Assembly: GCA_964599375.1 (NCBI GenBank)
Contig: CAZREW010000006.1
Span: forward strand, 1-64,000
From: JAUWCL01 sp964599375
Lineage (GTDB): Bacteria > Krumholzibacteriota > Krumholzibacteriia > Krumholzibacteriales > Krumholzibacteriaceae
Reading direction: 5' to 3'
Length of the DNA stretch: 64,000 nucleotides
The translations under genes were made by a program, and so were the position numbers. Below the pieces are notes generated by a model. That model saw nothing but the letters and a program-made list of their open reading frames with translations. It searched no databases and was not told where the DNA came from. Positions within the stretch are counted from its first letter, which is position 1; the number at the start of each line of letters is the position of its first letter. Positions 34,295 to 42,680 of this stretch are shown piece after piece.

Positions 34295-35851
34295 ATGAAA
34301 AACCTCAGAAGATTCTCGCAGATCCTGTTTCTCGCGTTCTTCTTCTACCTCTTCATCCAGACAGAGTACAAGGGGAGCGACGAGCTGGGGCTCCCGGTGA
34401 GGTTCTTCCTCGACTTCGACCCGCTCATCGCGCTGAGCTCGGTGCTGGCGACCCACGCCCTCAGGACGGTCTTCCTCCTCTCCCTCATCACCGTCGTCGT
34501 CTCAGTCTTCTTCGGGAGGGTATTCTGCGGCTGGGTCTGCCCCCTCGGCACGCTGAACACGATAGTAGGCTGGTTCAGGATGAGAAGGGGAAGGCCATCT
34601 CCGGACGACGGCCGCTTTCCGCGGCTGCGGCCGGTCAAGTATTTCATACTGGTATTTATACTCGTCGCGGCTGTATTCGGATGGAACGCCGCGGGGATCG
34701 TCGATCCGATATCGCTTACCATCAGGTCGCTCGCTATCGGCTACAACCCGGGCATCAACCATATCGTGCGAGCGGTCCTTGACACGGCTTATGCCTCTAA
34801 CCTGCCCGGCATCTCGCCTGCCGCCGACGCCGTCTACTCGATGATGGTCGGGACCGTCCTCGCCTTCGAGCAGCCTGTCTTCAGGCAGATGATCCTGATG
34901 GCCCTGCTGTTCTCGGCGATACTGGGGCTCAATCTTCTCGCGCCGCGGTTCTGGTGCAGGTACCTCTGCCCGCTCGGAGCGATGCTCGGCCTCATCGGCA
35001 CGAAACAGATGATGGCAAGGGTCGACGTGAACGGCGAGAAATGCATCTCTTGCGGCAGGTGCAACAGGACGTGCCAGGGCGACGCCACTCCCTTCCCGCC
35101 CGGCCAGTGGGCGAGCAGGGAATGCCTCGTCTGCTACAACTGCCAGGACGTATGCCCGGTCACGGCCGTATCGATCCACCCGACGACGCGCAGGACAGGC
35201 GACGGAAACGTCGACCTCGAGCGGCGCTGGCTCCTATCGACCGGAGCGGCGGCGCTGCTTGCGGTCCCGCTGGTGACACTGGGAGAGCAGCGCAAGCGCG
35301 TCCACCCCGATCTTATCCGTCCGCCTGGCGCGCTGCCCGAGAAGGACTTCGTCAAGACTTGCGTGAAGTGCGGCGAGTGCATGAAAGTATGCCTCACGAA
35401 CGGGCTGCAGCCTACCTTCCATCAGGCCGGCCTGGAGGGGCTGTGGACCCCGATCCTCGTCCCGAAGCTCGGTTACTGCGAGTACCACTGCAACCTCTGT
35501 ACGCAGGTCTGCCCGACGGGAGCCATCCGGCACCTAGATATCAACGTTAAGCAGAGGACAAAGATCGGGATGGCGACCATAGACAGGAGCAGGTGCATCC
35601 CTTACACCTACAACCGCAACTGCGGCGTGTGCGAGGAGCACTGCCCCGCTCAGGGGAAGGCGATACGCTTCACCGAGGAGGAGTCGTTCGACAGGAGGGG
35701 CGACCCGTTCATCCTCAAGAAGCCTCACGTGATCCCGCAGTTATGTATCGGCTGCGGGATCTGCGAGAACAAGTGCCCCGTCGTGGACATTCCGGCGATA
35801 AGGGTCTCCCCGCTCGACGAGAGCCGCAGCGACGCGAGGATCTACTTGTAG
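34295..35851 (+). CDS. Membrane polyferredoxin, NapH/MauN/CcoG-like
   Basis: 518 residues. The membrane part has several helices with two CxxxCP motifs on the NapH pattern (FCGWVCPLG and FWCRYLCPLG). Then come at least four ferredoxin-type cysteine sets: CISCGRCNRTC, CVKCGECMKVC, CNLCTQVCPTG and CIGCGICENKCP, with more cysteines between. It is likely to move electrons between the membrane quinone pool and the exported DUF362 partner encoded 5 bases upstream. The physiological donor and acceptor are not known. Confidence 0.88.
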   Translation: MKNLRRFSQILFLAFFFYLFIQTEYKGSDELGLPVRFFLDFDPLIALSSVLATHALRTVFLLSLITVVVSVFFGRVFCGWVCPLGTLNTIVGWFRMRRGRPSPDDGRFPRLRPVKYFILVFILVAAVFGWNAAGIVDPISLTIRSLAIGYNPGINHIVRAVLDTAYASNLPGISPAADAVYSMMVGTVLAFEQPVFRQMILMALLFSAILGLNLLAPRFWCRYLCPLGAMLGLIGTKQMMARVDVNGEKCISCGRCNRTCQGDATPFPPGQWASRECLVCYNCQDVCPVTAVSIHPTTRRTGDGNVDLERRWLLSTGAAALLAVPLVTLGEQRKRVHPDLIRPPGALPEKDFVKTCVKCGECMKVCLTNGLQPTFHQAGLEGLWTPILVPKLGYCEYHCNLCTQVCPTGAIRHLDINVKQRTKIGMATIDRSRCIPYTYNRNCGVCEEHCPAQGKAIRFTEEESFDRRGDPFILKKPHVIPQLCIGCGICENKCPVVDIPAIRVSPLDESRSDARIYL

Positions 35852-35893
35852 CTCTTTCCTGTCAAATGGGGGAGGTGGCGGCGAAACGGCCGC

Positions 35894-36847
35894 TCAGCGC
35901 TCGCCGGCGCGAGCGAGCGCTCCCACGTGCGCCTCTACCGAGTCGGCAAGGGCGTCGAGGTCGTACCCCCCCTCGAGAAGCGAAAGTATCCTGCCTTCGC
36001 AGTGCCTTTCAGCCGCATCCGCGAGCATTCCGGTCATCTCGCCGAACATCCCCGCTGAGAGCCTTGCGCCGGAGAGAGGATCCTCAGCGTGGGCGTCGAA
36101 CCCCGCCGATATCAGGATCATCTGCGGCTCGAACGCGTCGAGCGCGGGGATGACCCTGCTCTCGAACTCCTCCCGGTACTTCCCATCGTCCGCGCCTGCG
36201 CCGAGCGGGATGTTCAGGGTATAGCCGGTGCCCTCCCCCGTGCCGACCATGTTGAAGTGGCCGGTGCCCGGGTAATGCGGGTACTGGTGAAGGCTGATGT
36301 AGAGGACCCTCGGATCGTCGAGGAAGATCCTCTCAGTGCCGTTGCCGTGGTGAACATCCCAGTCGACTATGGCGACCCTGTCCAGCCCCGCCCCTGCGGT
36401 CAGCCATCTCGCGGCTATCGCTATGTTGTTGAAGATGCAGAATCCCATTGCCCTGCCGCTTTCCGCGTGGTGCCCGGGCGGCCTGACTGGGCAGAAGGCG
36501 TTCGCGAACCTCCCCCCGAGGATGTCCCCGGCGGCCTGTACCGCGGCTCCCGCGGCGTACAGGGCCGCGCGCGGCGTGGCGGATGTCGCGACCGTATCGC
36601 CCCAGTCGAGGACGACTGCCTCGTCGATCTCGAGCGAGAGGAAGGTGTCGACATATCCGGTGTCATGCACCGCGGCGATGATGTCCATTTCAGCGGGAAG
36701 AGCCTCGACGAACTCGAGCTGGCCGGTAAAGGGGCAGTTTCTCAGCCTCTCCATCACGACCCGGTACCTCGCCGGACTCTCTACGTGTCCATACCCCTCG
36801 AGATGCCTGCCGAAGAGATCGTGGTAATATATGCCTGTCATCGACAC
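35894..36847 (-). CDS. Histone-deacetylase-family (AcuC/APAH-like) zinc amidohydrolase
   Basis: 317 residues. Zinc and catalytic motifs are intact: RPPGHHAESGRAMGF (His-His pair), VDWDVHHGNGT (metal Asp/His) and ISAGFDAHAEDPL (metal Asp). Bacterial members deacetylate acetyl-lysine proteins, acetylpolyamines or acetoin-pathway enzymes. The start contains YYHDLFGRHLEGYGHVESP, usual for the family. Pcm lies 49 bases upstream on the same strand, so these two and the AlaX-like gene may be one operon. Confidence 0.92.
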   Translation of the reverse strand: MSMTGIYYHDLFGRHLEGYGHVESPARYRVVMERLRNCPFTGQLEFVEALPAEMDIIAAVHDTGYVDTFLSLEIDEAVVLDWGDTVATSATPRAALYAAGAAVQAAGDILGGRFANAFCPVRPPGHHAESGRAMGFCIFNNIAIAARWLTAGAGLDRVAIVDWDVHHGNGTERIFLDDPRVLYISLHQYPHYPGTGHFNMVGTGEGTGYTLNIPLGAGADDGKYREEFESRVIPALDAFEPQMILISAGFDAHAEDPLSGARLSAGMFGEMTGMLADAAERHCEGRILSLLEGGYDLDALADSVEAHVGALARAGER

Positions 36848-36896
36848 ACCTCCCGCTTCGATTACCTTCCGCCTTACGCTGGCCGAGATCAGGCCG

Positions 36897-37541
36897 TCAT
36901 TCCCCGCCGGTCAGTGGGACGAATCTCACAGCCAGAAGCCCCTCGTCCTCGTACTCCCCGCCGCGCCTTACGATCCTGTGAATGTATTGCGACATCGTGC
37001 CGACAGGGATGACGAGCCTCCCCCCTTCGGCGAGCTGCTCCTGAAGCGCCGGCGGCACGTGTCCGGGAGCCGCCGTGACGATGATCCCGTCAAACGGCGC
37101 CTCTTCGGGCCATCCCGCCCGGCCGTCGCCTGTCCTGAACTCGATGTTGGAGTAACCCATCGCGCCGAGCGTCTCCCGCGCCCTCTCCGAGAGTTCCCGG
37201 ATGATCTCGACCGTGAAGACCCTGTCGGCAAGCTCGGCCAGGACGGCTGTCTGGTACCCGCACCCGGTGCCGATCTCGAGCACCCGGTCCCTTTTGCCTA
37301 GCCCGAGCAGCCCGGTCATGTAGGCGACGATATAGGGCTGTGATATCGTCTGGCCGCACCCGATCGGAAGGGGGCCGTCGTGGAATGCCGCGCGGCGGTC
37401 CTCGGGCCTGACGAAGAGCTCCCGCGGGACTTTTCGCATCGCATCGAGCACACCACTGTCGGTGATGTCCCTCGAGGCGATCTGTGTCCTGACCATCTCC
37501 TCGCGCCCACCCCTGTCCTCTATGCCCCGCTCGTCCTTCAC
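36897..37541 (-). CDS. pcm: Protein-L-isoaspartate O-methyltransferase
   Basis: Repairs isoaspartyl damage in aged proteins with SAM. 214 residues with RTQIASRDITDSGVLDAM, GQTISQPYIVAYMT and the SAM loop VLEIGTGCGYQTAVLAEL. GTG at 37541 overlaps the stop of the AlaX-like gene (GTGA), implying coupled translation. Confidence 0.96.
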   Translation of the reverse strand: MKDERGIEDRGGREEMVRTQIASRDITDSGVLDAMRKVPRELFVRPEDRRAAFHDGPLPIGCGQTISQPYIVAYMTGLLGLGKRDRVLEIGTGCGYQTAVLAELADRVFTVEIIRELSERARETLGAMGYSNIEFRTGDGRAGWPEEAPFDGIIVTAAPGHVPPALQEQLAEGGRLVIPVGTMSQYIHRIVRRGGEYEDEGLLAVRFVPLTGGE

Positions 37542-38761
37542 TCCAGCGTCTCCCTTATCTTCTTCTCAGCCGCGTCGAGGGCCTCCTCCATCCTCGAGGG
37601 ATCTCCCCCTCCGCCCTGAGCGAAGTCCTTCCCGCCCCCTCCCTTCCCGCCGATCACCGCGGCGGCTTCCCTTAGGGCCGAGCTCATATCCGCGGGTATC
37701 GACGGCTCGCAAGCGAATACCAGCCCGGGAGCCGGCGAGACTATGCCGAAAAGGACGATGTTCTTCCCCGATTCCCTTATCTTCGACGCCATCTCCCTGA
37801 CCTCGACCGCGCTGCCCTGCTCGAAGACCTTGCGCACCAGCGCGAATCCGCCGATCTCTCCGGCCGGCTTGCTGATCTCCGCCGCCCTGAACCCGGCCAG
37901 CTCGCGCAAGAGGGCATCGCGCTCTCTGCGCAGCGACTTGTTCTCAGAGACGAGCTTCTCGACTATGTTTCCCAGCTCGCGCCAGTCAGTGCTCATCCCG
38001 CCGCCCAGAGCGGCGAGCAAGGCGTGCTTTTCGCCATAATCGCCGAGTGCCCTGCCGCCGCAGAGGAACTCTACCCTGGTGCCCCCACGGACATTCTCGG
38101 TGCCTGTTATCTTTATGATCCCGACCATCCCCGTCGAGAGGCAGTGCGTGCCGCAACAGGTCGAGCTGTCTGTGTCCTCGATCTCTACTATCCGGATGCT
38201 TCCGACACCGTCGGGAAGCCTCGACCTGACGGCGTCCCCGCTCTCTTTCGCCGACTCGTACTCGTCACGGGTTATGATCCTGGCCTCTACAGGAAGGTCC
38301 TGGAAGACGACCGCGTTCGCTTCTCTCTCGGCCTTCGCTATCGTCTCGTCCGTGACCCTGCCGCTGAGGTCTATAGTGCTCGCCTTCTCCCCGAGGTGGA
38401 ATCCGACGGTCATCAGGCCTCCGAGCGAGACGAAGACGCGGGAGAGTATATGCTGCCCTGTATGCTGCTGCATGTGGTCGAAGCGCCTCGCCATGTCGAC
38501 GTGTCCGTTGATCTCGTCACCGACTTCCAGAGCCCCCCTGACCAGATGGCATACACCGGGCCCTTCCTCGCTGACCGCCTCGACCTTGAATCCCCCGAGC
38601 GTCCCGCGGTCGTCCGGCTGGCCGCCGGACTCGGGATAGAAGAGTGTCCTGTCGAGCCACACCTTCCGCGCTCCGTCCCCCGCGTCCTCGACCTTCGTCA
38701 CCCTGGCCGTGAACTCACCGAGCAGAGGATCGGACAGATATCCCCGCTGCATTTCATCCAT
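37538..38761 (-). CDS. AlaX-type alanyl-tRNA editing protein with DHHA1 domain
   Basis: 407 residues. It resembles the alanyl-tRNA synthetase C-terminal half standing alone: second additional domain (GGQPDDRGTLGGF), zinc motifs HMQQHTGQHILS and CCGTHCLSTG, and a C-terminal DHHA1 domain (residues about 265-400). It hydrolyses mischarged Ser- or Gly-tRNA(Ala) in trans. There is no aminoacylation domain, so it is not a broken alaS. It is translationally coupled to pcm. Confidence 0.9.
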   Translation of the reverse strand: MDEMQRGYLSDPLLGEFTARVTKVEDAGDGARKVWLDRTLFYPESGGQPDDRGTLGGFKVEAVSEEGPGVCHLVRGALEVGDEINGHVDMARRFDHMQQHTGQHILSRVFVSLGGLMTVGFHLGEKASTIDLSGRVTDETIAKAEREANAVVFQDLPVEARIITRDEYESAKESGDAVRSRLPDGVGSIRIVEIEDTDSSTCCGTHCLSTGMVGIIKITGTENVRGGTRVEFLCGGRALGDYGEKHALLAALGGGMSTDWRELGNIVEKLVSENKSLRRERDALLRELAGFRAAEISKPAGEIGGFALVRKVFEQGSAVEVREMASKIRESGKNIVLFGIVSPAPGLVFACEPSIPADMSSALREAAAVIGGKGGGGKDFAQGGGGDPSRMEEALDAAEKKIRETLE

Positions 38762-38796
38762 GCCGTTTCACCTTTGAGAAGACAGTGAGACAGCGG

Positions 38797-39318
38797 TCAA
38801 CGATAGAGCCAGAAGCCTAGTATCGCCGCCACCGCTATCGTGTATATCGGATGCACCTTGAGGTACAGGACCACAACGAAGGCTGCCAGGGCTATGATGA
38901 AGGTATCCCACGAGTAGACCGCTTTCGGGGCGAGTTGGGCCACGGTGACCAGGAGCAGCGCGATGACTACCGGACGCACTCCGCGGACGATGCTCTGCAC
39001 CGCGGTCAGGTGCTTGTACTTGTAGTAGAGGATGGTGAAGATGACGATGAGGATGCTCGAGGGCAGAAGCATCGCGGTCAGCGCAACGAAAGCTCCCCAG
39101 GGCCCTCCGACCTGCAGCCCGACGCTAATGGCCATCTTCGTAGCTATCGGGCCGGGCAGCGTGTTCGCCATCGCGATGACGTCGATGAACTGCTCGCTGG
39201 TCAGCCACCCGTAGTTGTCCACGACCTCCTTTTGTATCAGAGGCAGCATCGAGGGCCCGCCTCCGTAGGCGAAGAGCCCGACGCGAAGGAAAGCCATGAA
39301 AAGAGAGAGATACATCAA
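38797..39318 (-). CDS. Single-domain CHR (chromate transporter) family protein
   Basis: 173-residue inner-membrane protein with about five or six helices. The CHR signatures FLRVGLFAYGGGPSMLPLIQ and ANTLPGPIATKMA are intact. Half-length CHR proteins usually come as two adjacent genes; only one is present here, and neither flank holds the other. Transport of chromate is a family name rather than evidence; natural substrate unknown. Confidence 0.88.
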   Translation of the reverse strand: MMYLSLFMAFLRVGLFAYGGGPSMLPLIQKEVVDNYGWLTSEQFIDVIAMANTLPGPIATKMAISVGLQVGGPWGAFVALTAMLLPSSILIVIFTILYYKYKHLTAVQSIVRGVRPVVIALLLVTVAQLAPKAVYSWDTFIIALAAFVVVLYLKVHPIYTIAVAAILGFWLYR

Positions 39319-39402
39319 GTCCGCCTCTGAGAAATTCCACAGTCGCGGCCCGGGCCGCGACGCGAGGATTTTAAATTAAATCCGGGGCTCGCCACAACTG
39401 AA

Positions 39403-39411
39403 TTATCCACA
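39403..39411 (+). promoter_or_regulatory. DnaA-box-like sequence TTATCCACA
   Basis: A perfect match to the strong E. coli DnaA box lies in the intergenic region ahead of the BamA-like gene, next to an AT-rich TTTTAAATTAAAT. Only one box is seen and there are no origin genes nearby, so this is more likely a titration or regulatory site, or chance, than an origin. Confidence 0.35.
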
Positions 39412-39505
39412 GCTCCATATCGTGTTGACCGCGGCGCCCGGCGCGATTACTCTCGGAGGAAAGGATCGATCTGGCACTAAACCGGCAGCCTGCCCAGTGG
39501 ATCAT

Positions 39506-40810
39506 ATGAAGCAGAAGTACATCATGACAGCGATCGCTCTCCTCGCGTCGGCCATCCTGGCCTCCGCTCCCGCCTCCGCCTACCGCGGGGACGGACAGCC
39601 GATCCTGGGGATCGCCGTCTATGGCAACTACAATATCGACCGCGATCTTGTCGTCAGGCAGTTCGGGCTCGCGGCTGGAGACACCTGCATGTACGAAGCG
39701 GTCCGGGAAGGCCTCGATCGAGTCATGAGCCTGTCCGGTGTCCGCTACGCCACGTACAAGCTCAACGTAGACAGCGAGGGGCGCGGCGTTTTCGTATTGC
39801 TGATGATCGCGGAGGAGGAGAGGACGTGGACCGTCTATCCGCTTATCAGCAGGAACTTCGCCGACAGGATCGCCTTCGGCGCGGCGTTCAGCGAGACCAA
39901 CCTGCGCGGGAGGAACGAGCGGCTCTTCCTCTCGGCGATGGTCAACGGTGCGCTCATACTGGAGGCGAAATGGGTCATACCCCGCACATTCGGGACCGAG
40001 CGGCTCAGCGCGGGGATCGAGGCGGCATACAGGGGTTATAGATGGCCGTACCCTTCGTTCGAGCAGAAACTCGTCGATGACAGGATAAAGTGGTTCGAGG
40101 GATACCTTTTCTTAGGCTTCAGGCTCGCCGGCGGACTTTCGATCTTCCTCGAGCCAGGCCTGGAGGTGATCCGCGCGGGCGACCCGATGCTCGAGCACCA
40201 GGGAGAGGGAGACGTTCCGGACGCGCCGAGCGGCACGCTTCTGACAGTCAACACGGGCCTCGTCATTTCGCGCATCGACCAGAAATTCTATCCCGAGTCC
40301 GGGGTACAGGCCGGCGTATCGGTCAAGAGCTGGGGGATCGTGCAGAACGACCCCGCGTTCTCGAGCACGAGGCTTTCAGCGGACGCCGCAGTCTTTCTCG
40401 ACATCGGCCGGCCGCTTCTCTCGGTCAGCGCGAGGGGCGTGCTCAACGAGGCAGGCATCCCCGCCTACCTCTACGAGCATCTAGGCGGGACATCCACCAT
40501 AAGGGGCCACGAGTTCGGCGTCTTCTACGGAGAGAACAGCGTGCTGATCCGCACCGACCTGCGGGTGCCGCTCAACTTCAGGGATATCTCCGAGCTCGGC
40601 AATCCGATGATCCTCGTCGATATGAGCGTGTTCGTCGACACTGGCGCCGTCTGGGACGGCGGCGAGACGCTGACCACCGAGCTCTTCTACAGCGGCGCGG
40701 GGCTCGCGATGAGCTTTATCGTCAAGGAGGGCTGGCTGCTCAAGTTCGGATACTCCTGGCCGATGGACCCCGACGGCAGGTTCTTCTTCGATATCGGCAC
40801 GATGTTCTGA
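39506..40810 (+). CDS. BamA/TamA-like outer-membrane barrel protein with one POTRA
   Basis: 434 residues from ATG 39506. Signal peptide about 1-26 (ILASAPASA). One POTRA-like domain spans about 33-110 (ILGIAVYGNYNIDRDLVVRQ), followed by a beta-barrel. The barrel includes GGTSTIRGHEFG, matching the Omp85 VRGF/Y loop motif as IRGH, and ends FFFDIGTMF with an aromatic last residue, as outer-membrane barrels do. It is much shorter than BamA (five POTRAs) and may be an accessory Omp85 protein with unknown client. Confidence 0.82.
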   Translation: MKQKYIMTAIALLASAILASAPASAYRGDGQPILGIAVYGNYNIDRDLVVRQFGLAAGDTCMYEAVREGLDRVMSLSGVRYATYKLNVDSEGRGVFVLLMIAEEERTWTVYPLISRNFADRIAFGAAFSETNLRGRNERLFLSAMVNGALILEAKWVIPRTFGTERLSAGIEAAYRGYRWPYPSFEQKLVDDRIKWFEGYLFLGFRLAGGLSIFLEPGLEVIRAGDPMLEHQGEGDVPDAPSGTLLTVNTGLVISRIDQKFYPESGVQAGVSVKSWGIVQNDPAFSSTRLSADAAVFLDIGRPLLSVSARGVLNEAGIPAYLYEHLGGTSTIRGHEFGVFYGENSVLIRTDLRVPLNFRDISELGNPMILVDMSVFVDTGAVWDGGETLTTELFYSGAGLAMSFIVKEGWLLKFGYSWPMDPDGRFFFDIGTMF

Positions 40811-40864
40811 GATCCCCGGGATCGATATCCGCCGCGGCGTTCAGCCCGTCGGCCGCATCCCCGT

Positions 40865-41521
40865 TCACATCCCGAAGAAATGCGCGAAAGCGGCCATCGC
40901 CCCCCCCGCGGCCAGCGGCACTATGATGTTGTCGTCGAGGTAAGGTATGTCGAGCATCTCGGCGACGGCTCCCGCCAGCGCGCCCACTGCCGCGAGATGG
41001 AAGGATCTCACGAAGATGAATATCAGGCAGAACGCCAGGGCGGCGTTGGCAAGGCCTCCCTCGACGCTCTTCCCGCCGATCCTGAGCTTCCCGTATCTGC
41101 GCCCTACTATCGCGGCGATCGGATCGCCGGCCGCGAGGCTGATCACACCCCCGATAGCGGCGTACACGGGGAATACCAGGACGCAGAGCAGAAGCGAGGC
41201 GGCGTAATAGAGCGAGGTCGTAGGCCCCTTTTTCTCCTTCTCGGAGGTGAGAAAGCCGAGATGTTTCCAGAAGAGGCGCTTGCCCCTGCGGCTGAAATAG
41301 CGGACGAGATCGACCGTGAGCATCAGCGCGAGCCCGGCCGAGAGGATCAGGATGGCCCAGATCTTTGACGAGTCGAAGATGACCAGAGCGCCCACGACCA
41401 GGATCCCGCCGCTGAAGTGCCAGAGCTTGCGATGATAGTTGGCGTGCTTGCCCGGCTCAGGTCCTCCTTCGGGCTCACCGCATCCATCGGCCCAGTTGTT
41501 TCTATCGTACCCGTCTTTCAT
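40865..41521 (-). CDS. Polyprenol/diacylglycerol kinase-like membrane protein (SEC59/DGK1/VTE5)
   Basis: 218 residues with about six membrane helices. Motifs are NYHRKLWHFSGG at the start and AAGDPIAAIVGRRYGK then GGKSVEGGLA. These are the CTP-dependent lipid-kinase signatures of dolichol kinase, yeast DGK1 and plant phytol kinase, related to CdsA. Likely substrate is an isoprenoid alcohol or diacylglycerol; not distinguishable here. It is convergent with the BamA-like gene. Confidence 0.82.
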   Translation of the reverse strand: MKDGYDRNNWADGCGEPEGGPEPGKHANYHRKLWHFSGGILVVGALVIFDSSKIWAILILSAGLALMLTVDLVRYFSRRGKRLFWKHLGFLTSEKEKKGPTTSLYYAASLLLCVLVFPVYAAIGGVISLAAGDPIAAIVGRRYGKLRIGGKSVEGGLANAALAFCLIFIFVRSFHLAAVGALAGAVAEMLDIPYLDDNIIVPLAAGGAMAAFAHFFGM

Positions 41522-41645
41522 CAGTCTGTGCCCGCTCCTCTGTCACAGCCGGACCACGCGTCCCTCCATGACTATATATGCCCTCAGGCGCGCTTTCTCA
41601 ACAAGTTGTTGCAGACCGAATACTAAAATGAGCTCACGGAGGGTA

Positions 41646-41675
41646 TTGACCTTGACCTTCTGTTTCTGCTACAAT
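41646..41675 (+). promoter_or_regulatory. Promoter of the secreted-protein gene at 41743
   Basis: -35 TTGACC (41646-41651), 18-base spacer, -10 TACAAT (41670-41675). The hexamer TTGACC is directly repeated six bases on. Confidence 0.65.
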
Positions 41676-41742
41676 CTAATGTAGTTACATGAATTGCTAA
41701 ATAAGCTGGCTTTTTTTACCCTTTATACAAGGCAGGAAACAT

Positions 41743-42570
41743 ATGAGGCGCAAAGCTCTTGCACTGCTGTTAGTGCTGTCGGCCCTGACGGCATCTTCCT
41801 CAGTCCTCGCGGTAGGCCCCGACCCGCTGGAGGCTACCGCAGATTGTGACAAGTGGGCATTCGGCGGCACGATGCACTTCGGGACATGGGACTACGCGGG
41901 CTATGACTTCACAGTCGAATTGTTCCGGGGCGATGAAGTCGTATATACCTATTCAGAGACAGGCACCCTCTATCTCGCAGACGGGATGGAATTCATGTTC
42001 AACGGGGAATGGGACATGGATCTCTGCGGCGAATACAGGATGTTCGTAACCTTCCTGTGGGACGGAGAATATGGAGTCGGAGGCAAGCATGCCGAGTATC
42101 TGTTCTCCTGCGACTGCGCTCCCGCCTGCCCCCACCCGCCGGTTTTCTGGATGAACCACCAGGACATGTGGCCTGCAGATGAGTTGACCGTCGGTTGCGA
42201 GGATTACTCGAAGGATGACCTCGTAAGGATAATGCGCTGCAAGCCTCGTGGCGATATTACGGTATCTCTATTCCGTCAACTCGTAGCGGCCAAGCTCAAC
42301 GTCCTGAATGGCGCTGACGACTCCATCGAGGAGTGGGTCTCCGCTGGTGACGACTTCCTCTGCAAGCACCCTCTTAGAAGCAAGCCGAAGTGCAAGGTCA
42401 GGAAGAAGGCTGTAATTATCTGGACCCACCTGGTCGTCTACAACTGGCTCCCGTGCGACAGCGCGGTGTCAGGGGCCTTGTTCTCGATCGAAGGTTCCGC
42501 TTCGGCAGAAAACGCTGAGGCCGCCGTGGAAGAGACTTCCTGGGGTTCGATCAAGAAGATGCACAGGTAG
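41743..42570 (+). CDS. Secreted cysteine-rich protein with C-terminal W-G-x-I/V-K motif
   Basis: 275 residues, no recognised family. Signal peptide about 1-23 (ending SSSVLA). The mature part has about 12 cysteines, including DCDKW, CDCAPACPHPP and a basic segment CKHPLRSKPKCKVRKKA. It ends EETSWGSIKKMHR, very like the end of the secreted protein encoded at 44528-45205 (EDSTWGAVKSQYDR), though the two proteins share little else. It is a monocistronic unit: promoter at 41646 and a strong terminator at 42598. Function unknown; cell-surface or secreted location is inferred. Confidence 0.8.
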   Translation: MRRKALALLLVLSALTASSSVLAVGPDPLEATADCDKWAFGGTMHFGTWDYAGYDFTVELFRGDEVVYTYSETGTLYLADGMEFMFNGEWDMDLCGEYRMFVTFLWDGEYGVGGKHAEYLFSCDCAPACPHPPVFWMNHQDMWPADELTVGCEDYSKDDLVRIMRCKPRGDITVSLFRQLVAAKLNVLNGADDSIEEWVSAGDDFLCKHPLRSKPKCKVRKKAVIIWTHLVVYNWLPCDSAVSGALFSIEGSASAENAEAAVEETSWGSIKKMHR

Positions 42571-42597
42571 CATTCATCGGACCGAAAGCCTCTAGAG

Positions 42598-42630
42598 AAA
42601 AGGAGCGCTCACACGAGCGCTCCTTTTTTG
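42598..42630 (+). terminator. Rho-independent terminator
   Basis: Ten-base perfect stem AGGAGCGCTC / GAGCGCTCCT with a four-base ACAC loop, followed by TTTTTT. It begins about 28 bases after the stop of the secreted-protein gene. Confidence 0.93.
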
Positions 42631-42680
42631 TCCGTGCCCGAGCCGGGGACGAATACCGCGGCTCTTCTGGCTGGGGATCA

